Part shown: positions 14,752 to 29,300 of the stretch, piece after piece | How the letters are laid out: every line of letters starts with the position of its first letter | Position numbering within the stretch: the first letter of the stretch is position 1 | NCBI RefSeq assembly: GCF_000150275.1 | Contig: NW_002060949.1 | Location: 4,398,929-4,462,928, forward strand | Source of the DNA: Trichoplax adhaerens | Lineage: Eukaryota; Placozoa; Uniplacotomia; Trichoplacea; Trichoplacidae | DNA length: 64,000 bases | Direction: 5' to 3' | Translations under genes and position numbers: made by a program | Notes under the pieces: model-generated | Told to the model about the DNA's origin: nothing | Database searches by the model: none | Seen by the model: the letters and a program-made list of their open reading frames with translations, nothing else

Positions 14752-15330
14752 TAATAAGATTTGATTTTGCGTGACAGACGGAACGGTGATCGGATAATTA
14801 GATATCAAACCAAACTACCGTACACTGTACAGTACAGTAATAGCTACAGTATAATACATACAGTACAGTAGAAGAACAGTAATAATGATTTACTGTACAG
14901 TACAGTACAGTACTGTACTGTACTGTAGAATAGAATTAATAAAATTTGATTTTGGGTGCCAGACGGAAGCGTGGTCGGATAATTAGACATCAAACCAAAC
15001 TACAGTACAGTAAACAGCAGTGTGCTGTAGTGTACTGTACTGTACAGTGTACTGGAAGACAATAATGACATAGTGTACAGTATACGCATACGCGTATGGG
15101 CAACAGCAATAATGTTGTTCAGCCTAATAAGCATTAAAATTTGATTCAGGGTGGCAGACGGAAGGGTGGTCGGATAATTAGATATCAAAACAAACTACAG
15201 TACAGTACTGTACAGTAACCAGCACTGTACTCTTATCTAAGGGTCTCTAGTAAACAGCATATACTGTTTTTCTAAGATAATAGCTATACTGTACTGTATA
15301 CTGGAAGACATAATTATTAAATCTTCGAAT
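14752..15330. repeat. Three-copy tandem array, period about 190 bp, with pentamer spacers
   Basis: A conserved block of about 66 bp (ending in CGGATAATTAGA, then ATCAAA and CAAACTAC) begins near 14,752, 14,938 and 15,125. The CGGATAATTAG words sit at 14,791, 14,976 and 15,171, so the spacing is 185-195 bp. Each block is followed by a TACTG/CAGTA palindromic tract of different length. The second and third units share a CTGGAAGACA tail (15,052 and 15,300). The copies differ by several substitutions, so the array is not a recent duplication. Confidence 0.85.
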
Positions 15331-15903
15331 CATATGGTACTTGCTGCACAATACTTGTAGCACAACTGTAATAAATTAGGCACAAAAACTAATACAAACG
15401 ATAATAATTAAATTCTGACCTACTGTAGTAAAAATCTCCTTTTCACAGGCCTTACTTTCGAGATAATGATATGAAAACACATTTGCAAATGAGCTCAATT
15501 CATTATTCATCTCGCCAAGATATTGCCTGAATACCGTATAGTATCATATCAAAAATCAATAAAACGGTCTATTAGAGCTGTCCAGAATACTCTACTGCCC
15601 ACGTAGACTGCAGAAACTTCTAAAACAGAGAAACCGATAGAGGGTTATTAGCAGCTGTACGAAAATGTCGAGGCCTATTTCATCCGATCAGCGCATGTAC
15701 ATTGTAGTGAACAGTATCATTTACTTTTTCCTACATTATTCTATGGACCTTTAGGTTTTTTTCTAGTAGTCCACAGTCTATGGTAAAACCATAGCTATAT
15801 AGTAGAAATCCTGAATCATAACTACATACACGCATCAACCACAGTAAACCAACAGCGAGGGCTGCGATTCAATTGCGCCAATTTAAACATCTTAAAACAC
15901 ATG

Positions 15904-15909
15904 TTTATT
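15904..15909 (-). terminator. Poly(A) signal AATAAA for SIGMAR1
   Basis: AATAAA on the minus strand, 65 bases beyond the SIGMAR1 stop codon, at an ordinary distance for cleavage and polyadenylation. Confidence 0.5.
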
Positions 15910-15973
15910 TCATATTATAAACGGCAAGGTATCTAATTAATAGAAATTTATCCCCAGATTATACAAAACAGGA

Positions 15974-17570
15974 TTAGAAAACACCCTGTAGTAATTCCTG
16001 AGTTATAGCTCTAGCGTAGATTCTTAGTATTCGAAATAAAAGGACAAAGTCCTGCGTCCCAAATATAGTGTCCGATAGAGCAAATCCTAAGGTGGAAGGA
16101 ATAAACCCACGACCATATTCTACCATCCAAGTATTCGGACTCCATTGTACTGCAGTGACTTCACCTATCTCATGTATAACTGTTGTCCCGGGACGATGAA
16201 CATTGCTGAACGTCGTACCTTCCTTCCATTGACGAAATGATCCGCTCAGAATAGTATCGGATATCGTAGCCCAATAACGACCTGCAAAGACAGAAAAAAT
16301 TAATGTGCTGACCGGTAATTTTACAATATTGTCATTACAACTTCTTTATATCGGCTAACATTCAATCAATCATAAATCTATCCAGTGTCTCAGTGTGCCT
16401 TATAGCTACCACTGTATGACAAAATTTAAAAACTAACGCATAACATTAGCCCTAGTTAATGGAATATACAGTACCAGAATGTCCAGATGTATCAATTGCA
16501 GTTCCAAACACCAACACATATTCAGTGATGGATGCATGCAGTAAGTAAAATGATCCCATCCAACCACCACAATTAATAAATATCCATTCAGATTCTTCTA
16601 AAATATGGCGGGGATAACGAATTTTTAGCTCTGCTGTTACGTTAGCCAATGCATCATCGATTGGCATGCCTGCGATTACAATAAGGAAATGATACATTAA
16701 TTAGTTATTAGGATAGAGGACATTGGGCGGCCATACCGTAGATCGTAAGAATAGGATTAACTGGTTACTCATTGTCAATTCTCTATTATAGTGTAACGAT
16801 GAACTTATCCATAGCTATATTAAACGTGAGTACTAACAATATAGTACGCGTAGTTATTGCAGTCAATAAAACTGATTACGGTCATAAAATAATTGTAGTA
16901 TCGGTTGTTTTGTCTTTGCTACGTAAATAATACCGTATAAAACGAACAATTAAGTTAATAACTAGTCACAAGCATACAAGCTCGTACTAAAAATTAATCC
17001 ACTATATTATACGTCTACTGCTGTAGTTGATCATTACGTGGTTATTCACAACCTACAACGTATACATAAAATATTCAGTAAGCTAATCTTGTCTCGCGGA
17101 ATTTACTTTTATGTCTGTCAAGACTACACGAAAGCAATATTGAATTCATTCAGAAGTTATACTGATTAGAATACTCGATAATATTATACGAGTACATACA
17201 GTACAATAATCAGAGTAAAATCATATGCATATGATATACATAGTGCGAAGGGACAGAGGTAATTAAATCTATAATGTAAAGTAAAAAAGTGCAAATAATT
17301 ACATTATATTATATAACATAATAATTATAAATAATAATCATAGTACGCGAAATATGATGAGCAAAGATTGGGCAGGTTTAGTGCAGCAGGTCATACATTA
17401 GTACAGTAGCTGCATATGCGTATGTAGGTACCTACGGCTTTCTTAGCGACTTCCGCTATTTCATCATGGCTAAAGAGATAGCTTTTGTTATCAAGCCATC
17501 TTTGCGTAATGATTGCTATTGCTGCGATGGAAATAACTACTAAAAGACTTCCTTTTATAAGACCAGCCAT
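15974..17570 (-). CDS. SIGMAR1: Sigma non-opioid intracellular receptor 1 / ERG2-type protein
   Basis: Three exons on the minus strand: 17432-17570, 16475-16669 and 15974-16281. They give 213 aa; human sigma-1 is 223 aa. Residues 8-22 form one N-terminal membrane segment, as in the single-pass ER protein. The conserved core is present: [13 protein letters not shown] (81-93), [22 protein letters not shown] (118-122) and [14 protein letters not shown]. Asp120 and Glu166 correspond to ligand-site Asp126 and Glu172 of the human receptor, and Tyr97 to Tyr103. Family members are ER chaperone-like ligand-binding proteins in animals and sterol C8-C7 isomerases in fungi; sequence alone does not say which role applies here. 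Sterol isomerase activity is possible because the acidic pair is kept. The gene is divergent from EIF3H. Confidence 0.97.
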
Positions 17571-17948
17571 GATGAACCTTCACTTGGCACAATTAAACCT
17601 AGTAGATTAAAACATTTTCAGCGATCGACCGGCACCAGCTTCGCAAGCTAAGACCTTCTTGATACGGACAGCATTACACAATGGTGCAGTTGTACACTGT
17701 ACTGTACAGTATGATGATAGAGGCGGAAAGAAAGAAAAACGTACAGTACAGTACTACAATACGTACAGTACAGTATTGCACTGTACACTGTACTGCACCG
17801 TACAATACGATACTACTGTATTGTGATCTCTTGTAGCTGTACTGTGTATAATACAGTACGGTACTATGAGTCTACTGTATGACCGTGTTACAACTTACTC
17901 GAGCCTACGGCGCTAGTTATCCACTAGGCACAGTGGAGGATTGGACAC
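17571..17948. promoter_or_regulatory. Shared divergent promoter region SIGMAR1/EIF3H
   Basis: The 378 bp between the two start codons must hold both core promoters and 5' UTRs unless distal 5' exons exist. More than half of it is the pentamer island described separately. I see no convincing TATA box at the usual distance from either ATG. Confidence 0.6.
17691..17880. repeat. Pentamer palindrome island between SIGMAR1 and EIF3H
   Basis: About 190 bp of TACTGTAC, GTACAGTAC and CACTGTAC words in both orientations. It ends about 70 bp before the EIF3H ATG and starts about 120 bp before the SIGMAR1 ATG. Confidence 0.85.
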
Positions 17949-20269
17949 ATGGCGGATTACAAGATGAGCAGGGCTGAAATTGATGTCCCCATCAAGAAAG
18001 TCTCGATAGATGGCCAAGTAAGTCTTTATCATACCATAGCACGTACTTCTCGATTGTGAGGAAGTTGAGAATGAACTATATTCTCAATTTGTGATGGACC
18101 CGTAATTAAAGTAAATCAAGTCTTCAACTCCTTAATCCTAAAACGATCCAGTAATTAGTACTCGCTCAACAGCTTCTATACTCTTATTGAAATTTCAATT
18201 GTACATGAATATTTTCATGTACTTCTTTCTAGTATATATCGACTCCTTTCACAGAAAAATTTTAACTTTTTATCTTCGATAACTTGGAATACAAAAATAG
18301 AAACAATACAATTTTAGTACTCTGCTCCAAGTGGTTAATTAGGAAAAATTATCGTAACCGATCATACACGTAAACTGGATGCGCATACTTTACCGTACCA
18401 TGATCACTATCAGATGAAGCAAGAGAATAATTAACTACCCTTTACTTGGTGCATCAAATATAACCAATATGTATATATCAATGTACAAATAGAAAGCGTA
18501 CTTCCATCTTTTTTCCTTTCTCATTGCTGAGTCGATCTATTCTGTGTGTCAATGACGTACTGGTGAGTGTTATAGTGTAGTAGACTTCGGATCAACTTGA
18601 CCCGAGAATTCTTCTAATAAAGTATGCTATCACCTATAGTGCGAATACTCGATACATCTTGTGTCGTAGTTCTATTGAGTGCTGTATTTCTAAAACATGA
18701 AACACTATTCTTAAATTTTACACTAAATTGACCAACGGTCAATATCATTGTGTCATCGATGACAAATCTTAACTGTCATTACAGTAATCCTCTATTGAAT
18801 GTATTGCAAAATACGTATATTGAAGCACAACTCACTTCGATTATTTGTAGTGTTAATTATTAATCCGTATTACCAATAGGTAATCTTACAAATTATCAGA
18901 CACTGCCAGAGTGAGCGAGATAGCACTGATTTGGCACAAGGTGTCTTGCTTGGCATGCTGGTCGATAATTGTACAGAAGTCACCTACTGTTTTCCATTCC
19001 CGGAATTTACCGAAGCAGATACTGATAACGGTAAGAGAATATATCAATAGAAAATAAAATTGATGGTACTATGTAGTTAACTTACCATGATGTTCTTATT
19101 CTATATCCCTATAGACATTGAAATGTATCAACTGGATATGATGAAGTATTTACGATCTATAAATATGGATCACATGCAAGTCGGATGGTACAGAGCTAGT
19201 CCTTTCGATTTAAATGTCATCAAAGACATGTTGGACTCCCAATATACGTACCAAAAACAAATCCATGAATCTGTTGGTCTACTATTCGGTACAAAATCCC
19301 TACTATGATCGTTTGTTTGATTGTTTTATTAGTAACGATAATAATCCAACATATTGTATTGTACAGTACATGCCCAATGTAATTCGGTTATAGCAATGGA
19401 GTAATAATCCTATCCTTTCAATTGACTATGGTTTATCCTCACTATTAAAATGTTCATAGATCCAATTAAAGCAGCTCAAGGTAACTTATCCATGAAAGCT
19501 TATAGATTATCTTCCAAAGTCATGGAAATGTACGGTCAAGGAAGTACCGAATTTACCGTAAACAGGTGAATTTGATGATATCAGTTAAGGCAGGAAAGTA
19601 CCATCGCTATTTGTAACATCCACACTTTATAAATTTACATAGTATATTAGCAGCTGGGCTGAGTTACGAAAATATATTTGAGGAAATTCCTGTAGAAATT
19701 CGAAACTCTAGCTTGTGCAACGTGTATTTGGCGCAACTAAAACTGAATCACTCGTCAGCACCCACAAGCTACTTGACTCTAGGAACAGAGTACGTAAAAT
19801 ACGTAATATTGTCATAGACATGGTATATATATTGATCATTCAATAATATTCTTTACTGATATCATCCTTTGTAGCTCACATTTGGAAAAGTCCCTACGAT
19901 TGCTTTCGGAAAGCCTAGACGAATTACATCAAGAAGCTGGAAAATTATCAGTATACCATAAGACACTAAGGATGCACCATCAAAAGCAGCAGTCTTTACT
20001 GAAAAAGGTGAATTAATAATACTACTGATTACAGTTGCTTTCTGAGATCTTATATTGACTATTTTCAAATTTCCTAGCGAGGAGATAATGCAAAGGCACG
20101 TGATGATGACGACTCAAAACAGAATCGACCCCCTCCAGCTCCTTATCGACTAGATAATCTTTTGGTTGCCAACCAAACGAATAAATTTTGCCAAGAATTG
20201 AATCAGTATGTTTCACAGAGCTTCAGCAAACTATTTCTAGCAGAAGCTCTTGAAAATAATGAAAGTTAG
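17949..20269 (+). CDS. EIF3H: Eukaryotic translation initiation factor 3 subunit H
   Basis: Seven exons: 17949-18017, 18880-19030, 19115-19288, 19460-19565, 19643-19789, 19875-20007 and 20078-20269. All phases agree and give 323 aa; the human protein is 352 aa. The N-terminal half is the MPN domain (VILQIIRHCQ, QGVLLGMLVD, CFPFPEFTE, DHMQVGWYRAS, LDSQYTYQ, GNLSMKAYRLS). A helical C-terminal part follows, with the RPPPAPYRLDNLL linker and the final VSQSFSKLFLAEAL helix typical of the subunit. It is a non-catalytic MPN subunit of the eIF3 complex acting in cytoplasmic translation initiation. Exon 5 starts after ACATAG at 19642; this choice alone keeps the frame and aligns FTVNS to LSYENIFEE with human. 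The zinc-ligand motif has Gln where human has the second His. Confidence 0.98.
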
Positions 20270-20344
20270 GCTAAAAAACGTCCTTCAACATAATACCACA
20301 CTATGTGTTATATATATATATATATACTATCGTAGTTGTTTATC

Positions 20345-20350
20345 AATAAA
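20345..20350 (+). terminator. Poly(A) signal AATAAA for EIF3H
   Basis: AATAAA 76 bases beyond the EIF3H stop codon, just after a (TA)n run at about 20,308-20,326. Confidence 0.55.
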
Positions 20351-23300
20351 AACCTATTCCAAGTAAAATGTATCATGCGGTATTTTATGTTGTTGCTAAA
20401 AATAATTAAGCGTCGAAAATAGTTAATTCGGGGATAACTATCTAAACAGCGATTAGGTAATGACATTTTAGTTAAGTTGATATCAGTATCAGCTACAAGT
20501 CACTCTTTTCGAACTTGAGATAATCATTTAATAGGCATACAAGAAATTTTTAAAAGCATAGGATTACCACAATCTGCATCTTTATTTTCTGGATGAATGG
20601 GATACTACCATCCAATATAAATAAATATTAAATTTACTATAAATTTAAAAAGTGTACTGCTGTGTACTTCGATACCTGTAACATCAGGAACAATCCTAAC
20701 GCCATAACGTATATTCTTATACACACAAAACTCTAGATCGCTAATTTTTGAAATGATTATAATATACACGAAATATATTTATTGAGAACTTTGACTAGAA
20801 ACCAACACATTAGTTAGATATCTATCGGCAACAACAAGAATAATTATCAAGTTTGTAGTTGTCGCACCACTTAAAGATTTTATCATTCTTAGCCTCCGTA
20901 ATTGACGGCAAACTGTGGGTATATCCTGACATTTTTGCACATAAGATTTAATAATTTTAAAAATGAATGAAAAGCCTATTACTTGACTTATTTTTCTCAA
21001 AAACTCCATTCAATAGAATGAAGGAAACCTACGGGCGAAAGATTGCCAAACTATAAAAGATTTCACGGTCAATAAGCTTGATTCTCATTTATTTTGATCG
21101 TCAGCCTGATAAATATATATATGATACAGTAAAGCATTAATATCTAAAATTTAATAACCTTTCCCAACTCATGACAGCAATCTAAGGGCTTATACTAAAA
21201 TAACATTACTCACCACCAATTTCAGCGGTTTAATTGGAAATAGTTCATACTTGAGATATCGCATCAAATATCAGATTTAATTTTATTAGACTGGAGTGCA
21301 TTTCTTTTATGAATGAAAGATCATATCATAAAAAGTATTTGCAGGACAGCTTACCAAAAATTAAATAGTAAACGTATAATCAAGTAGGTAAATAATAACA
21401 GCTACACATATACTCTCATCATACTAATGATAAAATAAAAATTACATAGAAATGTAGAGCATAGCTGGAATAGATTATTAAGCAATAAGTGAGGATATAA
21501 AAATGGTTGTTACGCAGCAAATATTAAGTGTAGAACGACTCCATAAATAAATATGTATAGGAAGAGTATAAGATAAATATATTAACACGAATTAAGAGAA
21601 TAGTCTCGCGCCTAGAGTAAAATTAGGTTATCCATTTAATGTAGAGCCATTGGCTGAAGAATAGGTCACGACTATGAGAGGGGATACCTGGATGGACGAG
21701 CGAATCTCATACTGAAGCTTAGAGTCGTGTCTACGAAAATAGTACAGTTAGACTAGCTATCGGACTTACTGCTGTACTTAAAAAGTATTCTAAATTTTTT
21801 ACATTGTAATAAACTGATTTTAACCTATACACTTCTTGGCCTTCTTATAGTTATCGGTAATTACCAAAAAGTGGAAGTATAGTTTGGAATTAGCTTGTTA
21901 CAATAAAGTAATTGCGATAACTTATTACCTAACTACGTTATCTTCTTCAGTTTATTCAGGAAGATTTTATGCTGTATTTTACTAAGAGTATCTTTACTAG
22001 TAAGTAAATATCTATCTAGGACTCGGTTTTACTCTACCGTATGCAAACCGAAATAGGTAAAATTTATTAAATCGGCGATAAAGAAACTATTCTATCATTC
22101 GCATCCAAATTTGTCTTAGAAAATATAATTCGAAGCAATTTCTAAACAGTATTTCGCTTGAAAATTTTTTAAAGCGATATAAATAGGACTTCATTACATT
22201 ACTTTAAAATCAATCTCAAAAGCAGTACTACTGCACTTACCATTTAATCACGTATTCTTATCATGCTCTATCTATCACAATTTGGTTAAAATCTTAAAGT
22301 AGCCTGGCCCATGTTTCAAAAGCATCCGATGATTAAAGTTCTCTATAAAATTATTCCTGAGTACAATAGTTCATGCATAGATGACTATTAAACTTTATTC
22401 CCTGCGTCAAAATTAGCATAAGTATATTGACGGCTAACACTATGAAAGGGGTTGCTTACTATATTATAGCAGATTTAAGCTATTGGTCATCAGTGTAATT
22501 AAATTATTCAATTTTTTAGCTAATTTTTATTACCGATGTCATTAATAGACCTTTTACAGTAGACTATGCATACTTTATCTTGATGTGCACATTTTCTTTA
22601 TTGCCCTAACAATTTTGGTACCAAAAGTGAAGTAAACCCTTTGTATCGCATGATGGATTAGTCTTCTATTAAAGCCTACTAGCGGGCTCTAAGTTATCAA
22701 TTGTGTTTGAATCTGGTATGGAAGAAAAAATAGCACTGATATCAGGCTCCTTTTAGGTCTGAATAGCTAAAATTTAAAGAAATGGATCCTTATTATCTAA
22801 TTTAACAGATTTGAACAAATTACACGGAATAGCTTTTTTCTGTACCGATAGAAAGAAATTGACGGATCTAATTAATTAATATAGAATTAAACGTCCAGAA
22901 ATATGCAATATATCGCGATCCTATCGAGTATTAATAGTAACTATACGCAATGACAAAAGTATCATTGATGAACTGAGGTAATAACGTCGAACGATTACGT
23001 TTAATAGTTCAATTCTAATACTTTAATTTTAAAAACTAAATTTCCTCCTGGATCATAAAATTTAAGAGATAGTATTCACAATACATTATCAGATAGCAAC
23101 TACATTATATCAATTCATTCTGTGATGCGATTTGAGGGTATTTAGGCATAATTTGGTTATTTACTAAACCATCTTACCATACAACTAATATAAGAGCTTA
23201 GTTGCTAATACTAGAATTTCATTATTATGATGATAAACTAATGTAAGAACTTTTAGATAATGACACTTGATGGCTCAATTCTAACACATTATTTAAATCT

Positions 23301-26300
23301 AAATTACTATATAAGTATTACAATTCAGGTAATTACATTTACAAATCATTAACAGTAACTGCATCAATAAATCACCGTAGAAAGCTATGTACATTTTAAA
23401 ATACTTTAGCTTGCTAATAATAATAATAATATTAATAATAACATAAATACTAAATATAAATACAAATAATAATAAAATAAAAACGATGATAATAATATTT
23501 TAGCTTGCTTCTCGCTCCATTAAACTTAATTTTCAAAAATAATTTCGTTATTTGACTATTGCACTACCATGAATTCAATTAAATTTTAAAATATTTCTCA
23601 AAATTTAATCAAAAATAGTGATAGTAAACATGTTCACTCGCTATTGCTAATCCGTATGGTTATACTGTTATCTCAAATTATTTTTGCTATACTAATCTAT
23701 TTAAAATGTGTACTCCATCATAAGCGTTTAAAGTAATTCTACGCGTGAAATATTCTATAATACAATTCACGTACAATACATCAACATCATTATATTTTTA
23801 ATACTCTACACTATGAATTTAAATCCATTCTAAACTGACTTTCGACGGTCATCAGTAAGCTAGGTTCCACGGAATGATATATGGCATCTATGGGTAAATC
23901 CTTTTGTTGCTAGCCATAAAAAGGAAGAATTGACGTAAGCTGTTTTGTAATGTTGACGGAATATTATGATGGTACTTTGAAAATCCTAAAATACAGTAGA
24001 TAATCTTAGAGACAGAATAGCAACTCTAAATATTGATTTATTTCAATATGACAAATACCTATTATTGCTCACACTTAATAATAGACAAAAATTTATATAT
24101 GGTCAAAAAATAATAAAAAATTCGCTCAGTAATAGTGGATGGCATGTAATCGAAAGCATTGTAATTTACTCCCGTTTTTCTTAATCATAATTAACAATAA
24201 CTCTAAAGACAACTTCAACAATTTATCATACTTAAGAGCCTTCGTGCAGATGTGCTATCTTGACGAATATTAAAATAAAGAGAGAAAAGAATAGACATGC
24301 AAAATCCAAACAATAAAAGACTACTTCGGTATTCTTTTAACGTCTTGAAAATATAGACGAAATATGCAGTTGGAATTTATTGTTCAAGCTATTTTTACAA
24401 ACAATTAAAAGATTATTTTTTTAAAAACATCTGTGACATAACTAACGTAACTAACGTATGAATACCAATCTATACCACTTAAGCTTAATCTACTTGTAAG
24501 AGCTAGTTTTATATTTTAATGTGAATTAATAAATTTAAAATCTATCTCAAGGCCGCTATTACTTATAACCTTTTATATATCTAAATCTTTGGCTATAATA
24601 GGAAGGATTCAATTTTCTAGGTTGCCATTATATTTTAATATAATATCAATTACATCATTAGCCTATTATCGAAATGTAGAAATTCTAATAGGATAAGATA
24701 ATAACAAGAGATTAGATCTTAACTATTATAAGAATTTTAGTAAATATAAACAAAAACAAACTTCTAAAACAGGAATTCAGTTGTATCCTAAGTTGCATAA
24801 TTGAATCAACTATACAATTAATTTCACTGATTATATGCTTTGCATTCACTCATATGTACGCGCAAGAAATAAGTAATATCATAAAAAATTTGAGGTTATA
24901 CACTTAGAAATAGTAATAATGATGAATTTTAGGGGATAAAGAATACTTAATTAAAGTTTAATTTAAAGTTCTCAAACTATAGACTCACCAACATTCGGAT
25001 GTGTCTATCAAGCCGTTAGTATATCATATTTATAATAGTATTTTGCTCTTAATCAGTTTACCGCATCAAACGGTCCATATATTGTACTATGTTAATCTAT
25101 CCTACACATACCGTAGATAGTCTATGAAAAAGGAAAGCTCTGTTTTATCCTATCATCAAATTTAATTATCATGCACACTTTTCAATAACCTATATGAGCA
25201 CAATGATAAGTATTCATAAGATGATGAATAAGGATTGATTTAGTAATCTAGAAATATCGCATCTGTGGGACGATAATTACTTTTTAGATGTATTAAAACT
25301 ACTACGGAAGATTAAAGCGCTAATCACTAACCTTTGCTATTATGGATCAATTATCTTTATCAGAATGACAAATTGATATCCCATACGTTTTCTTTGGCGT
25401 CAAACAATCTGTAACATTGAAGATAAATTCTATCCATTTCGTTAACTTTATTGACCAATCTATTTATTTATATCATTCATTATTACACTGTATTATCAGA
25501 AAATTTGCGAATGAACATATATAACATATTTATGTCTATACAACAATATATACTTATTCGATGTGCTAATTCAGCATGCTGTGTATACAATAAAAAATTA
25601 TTTTATCAACGTAATACTTATAACATTTAATATAATATAAACTAAGTAAGTTAAAGTAAAAAGAAGGAATGACGATCATTTATAATAATAGAATTGTAGG
25701 GAAGTGACGTTAAGTCATATTGACGCAGATACTAAGTTGTACTGATGTCTAATAAATTGGTGAGTACATGATGATACGGTCAACTGTAATAGGTCGAGCT
25801 ATTACAAGAACATAATAAAAATTAATATTAGAGTAATGATCGTACTGTACCTTTATTCAATTTTTCATTAATTTCATTGATTTATGCCTGCTAAGAACTA
25901 ATCAGTGGGTTTTAATATTATTGTTAAAATAAAATTATCCTGGTAAAATGAATCATTCCTCGTCTAAAATTTAAAACATCTGCTATCATTCCTATCTAAG
26001 TATTTATAAAATTTTCTTTTAGTGTTTTTCAAAACAATTGCGATAAGATCTTAATTTTCTTCTTCCGTATCGTTATTATGCAGTAATAAATGCTTGAATA
26101 GCATCCTAATTCATCCATTGCATACTGGTACTATAAATACGATGAAATGATCCGCTCTAAATAGTATTCACCTAAATAAGTTGCCAGCTTTTATTCCAGA
26201 TTTACAAAAGTCATAGATTGTTAAGAGAAAAAATAAAGACGTTATCACCTTATTCTTTTTTTATTATTCGATTAATCTTTGTAGACATTCCATTAACTTC

Positions 26301-29300
26301 GAATCATCAGTAAATAAATTATCATAATTTTTATTACCTTTTCTAATCAACTTTTCGTAGTATTTTAGACACTAAACTATCAATAAAATATAAATATTGA
26401 TAGCAATAAAGCTATCAGTTTGAAAGATTTCCCATTCATGCTGTTATCAGTAATTATTTGAATAAAAGAACATCAATTTTACAACCTAATCTATCCGATA
26501 TTGAAATTATCTGAAATGAGATTCTTTAATAGAAGGGAAAGAATTCTTTTCATCAGATAGTAATCGAAAGTGAAATGTAAATTAATAAATCCCAAACTTA
26601 ATTTATAACCTGACGTGATTTACATTAAATTCTTGGTTATGTTATTACGACACATACCGTCTCTATTTGTATCATGTCCTAATTACGATGAAGAATAGGA
26701 ATAAGAAAAAAGTAAATATATTTTTATATTTACAGGGCTTTACGAGTTAAAACCTTTTTACCAAGATATTTGTACTACTTTTTATCTATCATTTCCAAAC
26801 AATAGCTGTATTGATTTATTGCAGCTGTTATCGGTAGTTATAGAAAGAAAACAATGTTATCAATTAAGAAGTGAGTCAGAGGAAGTCCCATACATTATCC
26901 TGTTCTAGATAAAAGCAATACCTTTCTATCAACTTTGAATTATCATAGATAAGCACCTGTCGATTAAAAAAATAGGTAATCCATTGATAATTTAATTACA
27001 ATAGCAAAAAGGATTCCAAAATTTCTCTGATCTTGTATTTAACTCAAAATTATAGGATAATAAACTATAATATAAGCAACTGAAATACCAAAACCAGCAA
27101 AACACTATCAAAAGAAAGTACATATATAAGCCAATCATAGTGTAAAATATTGTAGTCTAATTCAATGGTTACTTGAATGAAACCTTCTTTTCATATTCCT
27201 TATTTTTTCATTAATCCCAATATGTGAAAGACAATTATTTTTTAAGTTTATATTTTGTATAGAATTAACAGATTAATATCATGTTTGTTTATCGTGTCTA
27301 TCCTCGTATAAACAAATTGGATAGACTAACACATTATCATAATTCCATAATTACTTTAAACAATATTATTACTGCCGAAACAACATTGCAACTGTTTAAA
27401 TTTAATTTTCCGCTTGAATGAATGTAATTCGTAATAGCAACATAAGTGCTACCTCGGTTTTGGTATACTGCAGATGTATGTTAATAAAGTTGAATCCAAC
27501 CGATATTTTACCTCTATCAAAATCGAGGACTCATTTCTTAATTTAAAGGCGCTTTCAAACTTACGTTTTTCAATAGGTTCTTGCATTTTCGACAATAGAT
27601 ATTAGATAATATGAAGTATGCTGACATCAAAGACTTATTGTCTACATATCCATTAGATTTATATTCAGTAATTATAGGGTCGATAGCCACAATACGAATA
27701 GAAAAATATATTTTACTAAAGACCACTTTTCATCCAAAAAAATATAAAATTAAATACCCTTGCCACTTTTTTACGGTACTCAGTTTAAATATGATCGAAA
27801 CGACTACATTCTAAATAAGACTATTTTATCAAGATAAATAGATTAGATAGCTACTATTGCGAATATTGTCCAACAATGCTGAATATCGTATCGCAACTGC
27901 ATTATATATCATTATCAAGAAGTAAACAATAATCTTTGCTGATGAAGATATAATATGATATAATCTATCATAATTAGATCATTAAATTAGGTTGGAACAG
28001 ATGATATTACATTAAAAACCGTGCTATAGCATAAAGCGAAATTTATCTACTAGACAATAAATATCATTTTTCACACGGTGAGAATTTATATTGTATTTTA
28101 GAGAAGATAGAACACCTTAGATTGTCCTATCTTATTTGGGATTGAGTCTATTCTATACCCTCATTTTCTTTGATATTAATATTTTTAACGGCTGATAAGC
28201 TAGAAATAAATAATTTAAATGACGTAAGTTATTCTATGATAAAAACATTTACTTTAGGTAATCAATGGTTTAGCAGTATTCTCCAGATTATTTGGAATGA
28301 ATAAGTCTCGTAATGCAAATTTTTTCAATTGCTCCTCTTATTGTAAATCATATTTTTTTCTTTTTGTATTTTTATGCAGATTTCTACCATTACATAAGGT
28401 TCAATGGCAATATATAACCATGCATCTCCTATAGTACTTCTGATACTAGCAGTAGAGTGAATAATGAATTTTTATCCAGTTATCAATAGTATGAATAGAT
28501 TCCGACGATAAACCAGCTCAAAGTGTCGTGCAACCTGTCTTTACATGATGTTCTTTCAAGTATTCAACTTTTTTTATTTTTATTTTCTTTATAGATACAG
28601 TAGCTGTTAGTTAAAGATAATATGAAGATAAATAAATCAATAGTTATTGTGTTTTTAAGGTTTTTAGTTTTCTTTCTCTCAATGAATCTTCTACTCTTTC
28701 CAACTGCCTGATATGGTGAAGAATTCAGAACGGTATTGAAGCCCATCATTGGAGATCAATATACGCGTGTAACACCAATACGATTTTGCATTTTAATGAG
28801 TTGATATAATCAATATAATCATTAATGAGTGATTCTATTACATAGGTGTTCATTTGCAATCATGTTCTACGTAACAATAGCATTCTTAATCGAAGTTAGC
28901 TTTTATTCTACGTTGATATCGTCCATATGATATGATAGAGAATAGAAGAGTGTAGAAATGTAGTTAGATAGCCTTTAATATCGTGAACTACCTAAATACT
29001 ATTGTAAATTATTGACAATAACCATCATCCTCATAATAATGATGATGATAGCGTAGATAAGTTGTACGAATAATATTGATTGTTGTTACAGATAAGACTG
29101 GCAAATAGATTAGATAACATGTGCAGATATATCAAGATAATGCAATTACTCAAAGTATTCAAGCGTTAAGTGGCTGTAATATCATGTTGATAGCAAGCCT
29201 CTACTTGTTATCGCTGACAGGACGAGTTTTTCTAAGCAGGAATAATATAAAATGAAGTAGAGTAAGATGATCATTACGCTATTAATTTTTTTTCAAAATA

